Shown here in pieces: positions 1 through 5,265 of a DNA stretch of 5,265 bases. This stretch comes from Rickettsiales bacterium. GTDB taxonomy: Bacteria; Pseudomonadota; Alphaproteobacteria; Pelagibacterales; Pelagibacteraceae. Under the pieces are notes generated by a model that was not told the origin of the DNA, made no database searches, and was given only the letters and a program-made list of their open reading frames with translations. The stretch's first letter is position 1. The number at the start of each line of letters is the position of its first letter. The translations under genes and the position numbers were made by a program. The stretch covers positions 1-5,265 of the forward strand of contig SYDM01000017.1 in NCBI GenBank assembly GCA_005801485.1, in the 5' to 3' direction.

Positions 1-156
1 AAATTAAAAACTAGTTTTTATAAAAAAGCTCAAAGCGCTTTTTTATTTTTAGCTAAGCAAAATAAAAACTATTTAGTTTTCGATTCATCTAAAAATACGC
101 CAGAATTAGAGAAAGAAATATTATCTGTTGTTTTAAAAAAATTAATTAAATTATAA
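1..156 (+). CDS. tmk: Thymidylate kinase, C-terminal fragment (5' end outside window)
   Basis: An open frame runs from the left edge to TAA at 154-156 and encodes the last 51 residues of a protein. The segment FYKKAQSAFLFLAKQNKNYL followed by VFDSS matches the usual C-terminal end of bacterial thymidylate kinase. There the helix with the pattern F..+v..gfl.la..n is followed by a strand of the type ylvlDas and a final helix (here ELEKEILSVVLKKLIKL). The enzyme phosphorylates dTMP to dTDP with ATP in the cytoplasm, feeding dTTP synthesis. The P-loop, DRY and LID regions lie outside the window, so the call rests on this tail plus context: tmk directly upstream of holB is a common bacterial arrangement. 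The stop overlaps the holB start by one base (TAATG), which suggests coupled translation. Confidence 0.82.
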   Translation, partial: KLKTSFYKKAQSAFLFLAKQNKNYLVFDSSKNTPELEKEILSVVLKKLIKL

Positions 157-1097
157 TGATAAGCTCAGATTTTCTAAATCCTATAAATTCTATTAAATTA
201 ATTGCAATGGATCGTTATTTGGATGAGATGATTAACCTATATAATTTAAAAAAATTTCCAAAAGTTTTACTTTTAACTGGCAAAAAAGGAATAGGTAAAT
301 TTACTTTAGTTATCCATTTTCTTAATTATATTTTTACTTTAAATGAAAAAAAACCTTATGATCATAAAAATAAAATAATTAACCCAGAATCAGTTTTTTA
401 CAATCAACTTTTAAATCATACCAGTCAGGATGTTGTTTTTATTCAAACTGATGAAAGTAAAAATATAAAAATCGATGATATCAGAAATTTAAAATCAACC
501 TTATCTAGAACTTCACTTTCGAATAATCTAAGATTTACCATTATTGATGATGTAGAATTTATTTACGAAAATTCAGTAAATGCTTTGCTTAAGTTGCTTG
601 AAGAGCCCACAATTAATAATTTTTTTATTCTTATTAATAATCAGCAATCTGATCTTGCAGAAACTATTTCTTCTAGAAGTCTTAAAACAAGTATTTTTTT
701 AAATAGCATCGAAGTTAACTCAGTTATTAATTATTTGTTAAAAAATAATAATATTAAAAATTTAATAGATTTTAATAACGATTTAACTCCTGGCCTGTTA
801 TTACAATTTAATGAAAGATTTTTAAAATTTAACATAGATAAAAATGATAATTTTTTAACAAAAATTAATAAATTATTAAATGCTTTTAAAAAGAATAAAG
901 ATAAAATTTTAATCAATTTGACACTTTTTTTAATTGATCAATACTTTCTTAGATTAGTGCAAATAAATGAAAAAAAAATAAGTATCTTACTAGATGTAAA
1001 ATCAAGTATTGTTAAAAATATAAATGATTTGATTTATTATAATCTAAACATAAATTCAGTTATAAATTCAATCGAAGTAAAATTAAAAAATGTCTAA
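156..1097 (+). CDS. holB: DNA polymerase III subunit delta' (clamp loader)
   Basis: A 313-residue AAA+ family protein, close to the usual delta' length. Delta' is the rigid stator of the clamp-loader complex that opens the beta sliding clamp and places it on primed DNA. Seen directly: a P-loop-like stretch GKKGIGKFT (residues 42-50), a Walker B-like strand FTIIDDVE (127-134), the very typical NALLKLLEEP (142-151), and ISSRSLK (171-177) where clamp-loader proteins usually have an SRC motif. In this copy the Cys of SRC is Ser175. The protein has no cysteine at all, so it lacks the four-Cys zinc module found in many delta'/gamma subunits. The C-terminal third is Asn/Lys/Ile-rich and poorly diagnostic. 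The ATG at 156 overlaps the tmk stop by one base; no clear Shine-Dalgarno sequence precedes it. Its stop lies 8 bases inside metG. Confidence 0.9.
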   Translation: MISSDFLNPINSIKLIAMDRYLDEMINLYNLKKFPKVLLLTGKKGIGKFTLVIHFLNYIFTLNEKKPYDHKNKIINPESVFYNQLLNHTSQDVVFIQTDESKNIKIDDIRNLKSTLSRTSLSNNLRFTIIDDVEFIYENSVNALLKLLEEPTINNFFILINNQQSDLAETISSRSLKTSIFLNSIEVNSVINYLLKNNNIKNLIDFNNDLTPGLLLQFNERFLKFNIDKNDNFLTKINKLLNAFKKNKDKILINLTLFLIDQYFLRLVQINEKKISILLDVKSSIVKNINDLIYYNLNINSVINSIEVKLKNV

Positions 1098-2634
1098 TGA
1101 TAATTTTTATATAACTACACCAATCTATTATCCTTCTGGTAAGCCACATATGGGACATGCTTATTCAAGTATTGTAGCTGATATATTTGCTAGATTCAAA
1201 AGACTTGAAGGTAAAAATGTGTTTTTTTTAACCGGAACAGATGAACATGGTTTAAAAATTCAACGCGAAGCAGAAAAAAATAATAAAGATCCAAAATCTT
1301 TTTGTGATGAAATTTCTCAACAATTTAAAGAATTAACTAAAACTTTAAATCTTTCAAATGATGATTTTATTAGAACCACTGAAAAGAGGCATCATCAATC
1401 TGTAATAGCTATATGGAATAAACTTCTTGAGTCTGGAGATATATACCTATCCAAATACGCAGGATGGTATTCTGTTTCTGATGAAGCCTACTACACTGAA
1501 GATGAAATAACCACAGAGAATGCAAAAAAAATTTCAAAATCTTCTGGATCTCTCGTTGATTGGTTCGAGGAAGAATCTTATTTTTTTAAACTATCTGCAT
1601 GGCAAGATAAACTTTTAGAATATTATAAAAAGAATCAAGATTTTATTTCTCCAAAATCAAGAAATAATGAAATAGTGCAATTTGTTAAAAGTGGATTAAA
1701 CGATCTTTCTGTAAGCAGAACATCTTTCAAATGGGGTATAAAAGTGCCAAATAATGATAAACACATTATTTATGTATGGCTCGATGCGTTAACTAATTAC
1801 ATTAGTGCCTTAAATTTCCCGAATACAGAAGATCCATTATATAAAAAATTTTGGCCAGCGAGCATTCATATTATAGGCAAAGATATTTTAAGATTTCACA
1901 CAGTTTATTGGCCTGCTTTTTTAATGGCAGCAAATATTCCGCTTCCCCATAAAGTTTTTGGTCATGGCTGGATTTTGTCGGACGAAAAAAAGATGTCAAA
2001 ATCACTAGGCAATATTTTAGACCCTCTTGAAATAATTGATAAGTACGGAATAGATCAACTTAGATATTATTTAATAAAAGAAGTTTCATTAGGAAATGAT
2101 GGAAATGTTTCAATGGAAAATCTTAAAAATTGTATTAATAATGATTTAGCAAATAATTTTGGAAATTTATGCCAAAGAGTTTTTAGTTTTATAGAAAAAA
2201 ATTGCGAAGGAAAGTTACCTAAGCCTGGCAAGTTAGCAAATGAAGATATTAATCTTCTAGATAAGCTAATTAATAAAGTTCCGGAGCTAGTTTCAGATAT
2301 GAACAGTCAAAGTTTAAATGATTATATCAAAAAAGTAGTAGAATTTTCATTTAATGCAAATAAATATTTTAATGACTTACAGCCTTGGTCAATTAAAAAA
2401 ACTAATATAGAAAGAATGAATACAATTTTATTTACAATTGTAACGCAAATTAAAAATATATGTATTTTACTTAGTCCAATTATTCCTATAAGCAGTGAAA
2501 AAATTTTAAATACAATGAATCTAAAAGATGAAAATAAGCAAATTAAAGATATCAATAAAATTGATATTTTTAATCATAATTTAGAGTTTAAAAAAATATC
2601 AATACTTTTTAAAAAAATAGAAGATGATAATTGA
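1090..2634 (+). CDS. metG: Methionyl-tRNA synthetase, zinc-less type without C-terminal Trbp111 domain
   Basis: A 514-residue class I aminoacyl-tRNA synthetase that charges tRNA-Met with methionine in the cytoplasm. Visible landmarks are the HIGH-type motif HMGH (20-23), the KMSKS loop (301-305), and methionine-pocket residues in YVWLDALTNY (228-237, with W230, A233 and Y237) and in RFHTVYW (268-274, with H270 and W274). The anticodon-domain entry motif NDLANNFGNL (351-360) follows. In the connective insert, the segment GWYSVSDEAYYTED (125-138) stands where zinc-binding forms carry a CxxC knuckle. No CxxC pair occurs here, so this is the metal-free variant I associate with Alphaproteobacteria. 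The chain ends soon after the alpha-helical anticodon domain, so the OB-fold dimerisation and tRNA-binding tail of longer MetRS is absent. The start overlaps holB by 8 bases and the end overlaps tatD by 11. Confidence 0.97.
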   Translation: MSNDNFYITTPIYYPSGKPHMGHAYSSIVADIFARFKRLEGKNVFFLTGTDEHGLKIQREAEKNNKDPKSFCDEISQQFKELTKTLNLSNDDFIRTTEKRHHQSVIAIWNKLLESGDIYLSKYAGWYSVSDEAYYTEDEITTENAKKISKSSGSLVDWFEEESYFFKLSAWQDKLLEYYKKNQDFISPKSRNNEIVQFVKSGLNDLSVSRTSFKWGIKVPNNDKHIIYVWLDALTNYISALNFPNTEDPLYKKFWPASIHIIGKDILRFHTVYWPAFLMAANIPLPHKVFGHGWILSDEKKMSKSLGNILDPLEIIDKYGIDQLRYYLIKEVSLGNDGNVSMENLKNCINNDLANNFGNLCQRVFSFIEKNCEGKLPKPGKLANEDINLLDKLINKVPELVSDMNSQSLNDYIKKVVEFSFNANKYFNDLQPWSIKKTNIERMNTILFTIVTQIKNICILLSPIIPISSEKILNTMNLKDENKQIKDINKIDIFNHNLEFKKISILFKKIEDDN

Positions 2635-3400
2635 TTCACATTGCCATTTAGAATACGAACCTATTAATTCAAGTTTAAAAGAAGTTATAAATCGTGCTTT
2701 TAAAAACGGTGTTGAGTATCTTTTGAGTATTTCAACAACCAATGAAAGCTATGACAAAATCATTAAAATTGTTGAAAATTATAAAAATGTATACGGAACA
2801 TATGGGATCCATCCGCACGAAACAAATAATTATAAAAATCTAACATCTCTAGAAATTATAAAAAAAGCTAGTTTAAATAATAAAATAATTGGTATTGGTG
2901 AGACTGGTCTTGATTTTTATTATGACCATTCAGATCGAAATATTCAAAAAAAAATATTTATCGAACATATAAAAGCTGCGCAAAATTTAAATTTACCTTT
3001 GATTGTTCATACTCGATCAGCCGAAGATGAAACGTATGAAATTTTAAAAATTGAAAAGAAAAATAAAGATTTTAAAATTTTAATTCACTGTTTTACAGGG
3101 AGCAAAATATTTGCACACAAATTAGTTGACATAGGATGTTATATTTCAGCCAGTGGAGTTGTGACTTTTAAAAAATCAAAAGAACTAGCTGAAACTTTCC
3201 TTACTTTGCCAAATGATCGTTTATTAGTTGAAACAGACTCTCCTTATTTGTCTCCAGAACCCTTGAGAGGAAAGACCAATGAACCTTCTCATATTGTTCA
3301 TACAGTAAACTTTTTAGCTAATTTAAAAGGTATCGATGCTAAAACTTTTGCTGAAACAACGTCGTCTAATTTTTTTAAACTATTTGGAAAATTGAATTGA
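2624..3400 (+). CDS. tatD: TatD-family metal-dependent hydrolase (likely deoxyribonuclease)
   Basis: A 258-residue TIM-barrel hydrolase with the full family signature. It has DSHCHL with the metal-binding HxH pair (H6, H8), GIHPH (61-65), GETGLDFYY with bridging Glu93, IVHTR with H129, IHCFTGS with H155, ETDSPYL with Asp205, and the RGKTNEP loop (215-221). Family members characterised elsewhere act as 3'-5' exonucleases or DNases on DNA and have been linked to DNA repair and degradation; the substrate of this copy cannot be told from sequence. The length is normal for YcfH/TatD proteins. The ATG at 2624 is firm because the HxH motif begins three codons later. The sequence AGAAG abuts the start directly, too close for a standard ribosome binding site, so coupling to metG through the 11-base overlap is likely. 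The position after metG is widespread in bacteria. Confidence 0.95.
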   Translation: MIIDSHCHLEYEPINSSLKEVINRAFKNGVEYLLSISTTNESYDKIIKIVENYKNVYGTYGIHPHETNNYKNLTSLEIIKKASLNNKIIGIGETGLDFYYDHSDRNIQKKIFIEHIKAAQNLNLPLIVHTRSAEDETYEILKIEKKNKDFKILIHCFTGSKIFAHKLVDIGCYISASGVVTFKKSKELAETFLTLPNDRLLVETDSPYLSPEPLRGKTNEPSHIVHTVNFLANLKGIDAKTFAETTSSNFFKLFGKLN

Positions 3401-4167
3401 AAAATAAGTTTACTATATTAGGATGTGGAAGTTCATTAGGTTCTCCTTGGATTACTAACTATTGGGGAAATTGTAATAAAAAAAATAAAAAAAATATAAG
3501 AACTAGATGTTGTGCTCATTTTCAATATAAAAATATATCAGTTTTAATCGATACATCGCCAGATCTTAAAATTCAATTTAAACAAAATAATTTAAAAAAT
3601 GTTGATTCAGTTTTATACACACATGAGCATGCTGATCAAACTTCAGGAATTTTTGAGTTAAGACCTTTTTTTTGGAAAAATAAAAAAAAAATTGATATTT
3701 ATGGAAGTAAAAAGACTATTAAAGAATTAAAAACTAAATATGATTTTTGTTTTATTTCTAAGCAAGGCTACAAACCAATAGCTAAAGCACATATAATAAA
3801 AAATAATTTCTTAATCGAGAAGGGTATGAATCAAATTAAAATTAACTCCTTTCAAGTTCAGCACGGCTTAATTAAATCATCTGCTTACGTATTTAATAAA
3901 ATTGCTTATATAAGTGACTGCAGCAAGATTCCTAATAATTCAAAAAAACTGTTGAATAATCTAGATTTCTTAATTATAGATTGTTTAAGATTTAAATTTC
4001 ATCCAGGTCATTTCAATTTTGATGAAGCTACTGCTTTAGCTAAAGACCTTAAGCCCAAAAAAACAATTCTTACTAATTTACACGTTGATCTTGATTATAA
4101 TATTTTAAAAAAAAAACTTCCATCAAATATTATACCTGCCTTTGACGGCATGAGTTTTAATTTTTAA
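3397..4167 (+). CDS. MBL-fold metal-dependent hydrolase, PhnP/RNase Z-like
   Basis: A 256-residue metallo-beta-lactamase-fold protein related to PhnP phosphodiesterases; its substrate is unknown. It begins with the usual strand and turn FTILGCGSSLGSP (5-17), then WGNC (23-26) and RTRCCA (35-40). The metal motif is THEHADQ (75-81), so H76, H78 and D80 are present but the last His of HxHxDH is Gln81. Later ligand candidates are H156 (QVQHG), D174 (YISDCS), H202 and H205 (FHPGHFNFDEA) and H229 (TNLHVD). The start is TTG at 3397. An in-frame TAA at 3376-3378 blocks longer forms, no ATG lies between, and the first strand begins at residue 5. GGAAA at 3386-3390 could serve as a ribosome binding site. 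It overlaps the tatD stop by four bases (TTGA). An MBL gene after metG-tatD is common in Alphaproteobacteria. Confidence 0.88.
   Translation: MKNKFTILGCGSSLGSPWITNYWGNCNKKNKKNIRTRCCAHFQYKNISVLIDTSPDLKIQFKQNNLKNVDSVLYTHEHADQTSGIFELRPFFWKNKKKIDIYGSKKTIKELKTKYDFCFISKQGYKPIAKAHIIKNNFLIEKGMNQIKINSFQVQHGLIKSSAYVFNKIAYISDCSKIPNNSKKLLNNLDFLIIDCLRFKFHPGHFNFDEATALAKDLKPKKTILTNLHVDLDYNILKKKLPSNIIPAFDGMSFNF
4157..4167. other. Convergent tail-to-tail gene overlap
   Basis: The TAA of the plus-strand MBL gene (4165-4167) lies inside the minus-strand peroxidase gene, whose own TAA (complement of 4157-4159) lies inside the MBL gene. The two operons therefore share 11 bases and have no space between them. The surrounding bases are mostly A and T runs, and I see no GC-rich stem followed by a T-run on either strand that would act as an intrinsic terminator. 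Confidence 0.85.
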
Positions 4168-4702
4168 GTTCTTTTTCAATAGAAGCTATAAATTTATCAG
4201 AGGATGGGTTGGTAACTGACGTAAATGTATTAGCTACTTTACCATTTTTACCAATAATAATTTTGTGAAAATTCCATTTTGGAATTGCTGAGCCCCCGTA
4301 ATTTTCCGCTGCCCATACAAAAAAAGGATGAGCTTCTTTTCCAATGATATTAGTTTTTTCTGTTATTGGAAAATTAATTCCAAATGCAGTTTCGCAAAAA
4401 TTTTTAATTTCCTTATTTGATCCTGGCTCTTGTTTAAAATTATCAGACGGTACACCTATAACAATTAATCCTCTATTTTTATATGCAGTCGATAATTTTT
4501 GAAGATCTTCATACTGATTAGTAAAACCGCATCTACTTGCAACGTTTACAACTAGTATAACTTTGTCTTTATATTCAGCTAAATTAATAATATCGCCATC
4601 AATATCATTAAATTTAAAATTAGTTGCTAATTGATCGTACTGAGCATTACCCTTTGCAAAAAAACTAAATATCATAATAAATATAACAAAAACTTTTTTC
4701 AT
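4157..4702 (-). CDS. Exported glutathione/thiol peroxidase (GPx family)
   Basis: A 181-residue GPx-family peroxidase that reduces hydroperoxides. The first 20 residues look like a Sec signal peptide: KK, a hydrophobic core VFVIFIMIFSFF, then GNA before Q21. The mature enzyme would thus be periplasmic. The catalytic tetrad is complete: Cys58 in NVASRCGFTNQY, Gln91 in KQEPGS, and Trp143 and Asn144 in PKWNF. The usual FPCNQF segment reads VPSDNF (84-89), so its Cys is Ser86. The further Cys103 in FCETAFGINFP matches the resolving Cys of thioredoxin-dependent members such as yeast Gpx3. By family knowledge, a Cys58/Cys103 pair suggests recycling by a thioredoxin-like protein rather than glutathione; this is inference. 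The ATG overlaps the stop of the upstream scaffold gene (ATGA), which implies co-translation. No Shine-Dalgarno sequence is visible. Confidence 0.93.
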   Translation of the reverse strand: MKKVFVIFIMIFSFFAKGNAQYDQLATNFKFNDIDGDIINLAEYKDKVILVVNVASRCGFTNQYEDLQKLSTAYKNRGLIVIGVPSDNFKQEPGSNKEIKNFCETAFGINFPITEKTNIIGKEAHPFFVWAAENYGGSAIPKWNFHKIIIGKNGKVANTFTSVTNPSSDKFIASIEKELKN

Positions 4703-5064
4703 TTTTTAGTATTAATTGCTTTTTTTAAAGCTTCAAATGGTAAATTTATACAATTAATTCTTTCTTTGTTTTTTAAAAGTTTTTTAAAGTTTTTATTTTT
4801 TTTTATATTTTTTAAATAAAAAGATAGATTAGTAATATTTTTATTCTTAATTGATTTAGAAAGCAAGCTAGCAGAAGCTTGGCAAAATATGCAAGATTCA
4901 GTTTCATAGCTCATTTTTTTAATTGTTTTATTAGTAATTTTTAATCCAATAGTAATTTTATCACCACAAATTTTATTTTTAACAATAGCTGAAATTTTAG
5001 AATTTTGTTTTATTCCATAATTACTGATGTCAGAAGCAAACTTTATTATTTCAGGACTAATCAT
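4699..5064 (-). CDS. SufU/IscU-like iron-sulfur cluster scaffold protein
   Basis: A 121-residue protein resembling the NifU N-terminal/IscU/SufU scaffold fold, on which Fe-S clusters are assembled. The family landmarks are present: [11 protein letters not shown] with Cys33 and Asp35, [13 protein letters not shown] with Cys58 at the second ligand position, and [12 protein letters not shown] with Cys105 at the third. Cys61 is extra and makes a CxxC with Cys58, where SufU has Ser. At 121 residues it is shorter than classical SufU (about 145). I chose the ATG at 5064-5062 because the frame can extend to an ATG at 5100, but the added 12 residues lie within nhaA and are not family-like; the chosen start leaves an 8-base overlap with nhaA, like other junctions here. 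It could be a scaffold, a sulfur-transfer partner, or a degenerate relative. No Shine-Dalgarno sequence is visible. Confidence 0.72.
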   Translation of the reverse strand: MISPEIIKFASDISNYGIKQNSKISAIVKNKICGDKITIGLKITNKTIKKMSYETESCIFCQASASLLSKSIKNKNITNLSFYLKNIKKNKNFKKLLKNKERINCINLPFEALKKAINTKK

Positions 5065-5265
5065 TTTTTTTTGTAACAAGTAATAAAATAAAGTAACCAA
5101 CTAAAGTAGATAAAAGCGACCCAGCTAATACTCCTATTTTTACTCCGTTTAAATAAGTATTAGAATTTGCAAAAGCTAAATTTCCAACAAATAAACTCAT
5201 TGTAAAACCAATACCTGTTAAAATTGAAACTCCATATAAAGACAACCAACTAGAATTGTTTGGTT
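5057..5265 (-). CDS. nhaA: Na+/H+ antiporter NhaA, C-terminal fragment (5' end outside window)
   Basis: A frame open to the right edge ends at TAG (complement of 5057-5059) and encodes 68 complete residues. It starts with [20 protein letters not shown] and continues [11 protein letters not shown]. This matches the loop and penultimate transmembrane helix of NhaA, where SW..LYGv..[14 protein letters not shown] is highly characteristic. A second hydrophobic helix, [20 protein letters not shown], is followed by a short charged cytoplasmic tail (VTKKND). NhaA is an inner-membrane antiporter that expels Na+ in exchange for protons. The catalytic aspartates lie outside the window, so activity cannot be judged. 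No ATG is present in this fragment; the TTG at 5245-5243 is simply an internal Leu codon. The end overlaps the scaffold gene start by 8 bases, so the two are probably co-transcribed. Confidence 0.88.
   Translation of the reverse strand, partial: PNNSSWLSLYGVSILTGIGFTMSLFVGNLAFANSNTYLNGVKIGVLAGSLLSTLVGYFILLLVTKKND

Noticed and set aside
731..916. 61-codon minus-strand frame rich in Leu, Phe and Lys
   Set aside because: It lies wholly antisense to holB, whose frame carries clear family motifs. Its composition is what AT-rich Lys/Asn/Ile codons give on the reverse strand.
2322..2555. 77-codon hydrophobic minus-strand frame
   Set aside because: It is antisense to the metG anticodon-binding domain; the apparent membrane character is a by-product of AT-rich sequence, and no family pattern is visible.
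4631..4819. 62-codon plus-strand frame with a Phe/Leu-rich tail
   Set aside because: It is antisense to the start of the peroxidase gene and the end of the scaffold gene, both supported by motifs; the Phe runs are reversed Lys codons.
5065..5100. Longer start for the scaffold protein at the ATG complementary to 5098-5100
   Set aside because: It would add 12 residues overlapping nhaA by 44 bases and not resembling the family N-terminus. The ATG at 5064-5062 gives a normal short overlap.
5243..5265. nhaA fragment as an independent small membrane protein starting at TTG 5245
   Set aside because: The frame continues open to the window edge with PNNSSW, which fits NhaA directly before the [12 protein letters not shown] motif, so it is a truncated view of a larger gene.
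1..5265. CRISPR array, insertion sequence, tRNA or phage-defence system
   Set aside because: I found no regularly spaced direct repeats, transposase motifs, inverted-repeat ends or tRNA-like cloverleaf, and no spare non-coding room; all genes belong to known housekeeping families.

Overview
The window is strongly AT-rich (roughly a quarter G+C by eye) and carries only housekeeping-type genes. The order tmk-holB-metG-tatD-metallo-beta-lactamase protein is the arrangement I know from Alphaproteobacteria. Very low G+C, a Lys/Asn/Ile-rich proteome and extreme compaction suggest a streamlined marine lineage such as Pelagibacterales (SAR11) or a similar AT-rich alphaproteobacterium. The taxon is an inference, since no rRNA is present.

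Plus strand, 1-4167: the 3' end of tmk (thymidylate kinase), then holB (DNA polymerase III delta' clamp-loader subunit), metG (methionyl-tRNA synthetase, zinc-less type), tatD (metal-dependent hydrolase) and a PhnP-like MBL-fold hydrolase that starts with TTG. All five run in one direction and each overlaps the next by 1 to 11 bases, so they look like one translationally coupled operon whose promoter lies left of the window. It combines dTTP supply, replication, tRNA charging and nucleic-acid or phosphoester hydrolysis.

Minus strand, 5265-4157: the 3' end of nhaA (Na+/H+ antiporter), then a small SufU/IscU-like iron-sulfur scaffold protein, then an exported thiol (glutathione) peroxidase. These also overlap (8 and 4 bases), and their promoter would lie right of the window. 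The two operons converge and their last genes overlap tail to tail by 11 bases.

Every base of the window is inside at least one inferred coding region: there is no intergenic DNA, RNA gene, mobile element or CRISPR array. I found no evidence for a new multi-gene system. The points worth a second look are the complete chain of gene overlaps, the convergent overlap with no visible terminator, the TTG start, and residue-level oddities in the MBL protein, the scaffold protein, delta' and the peroxidase.
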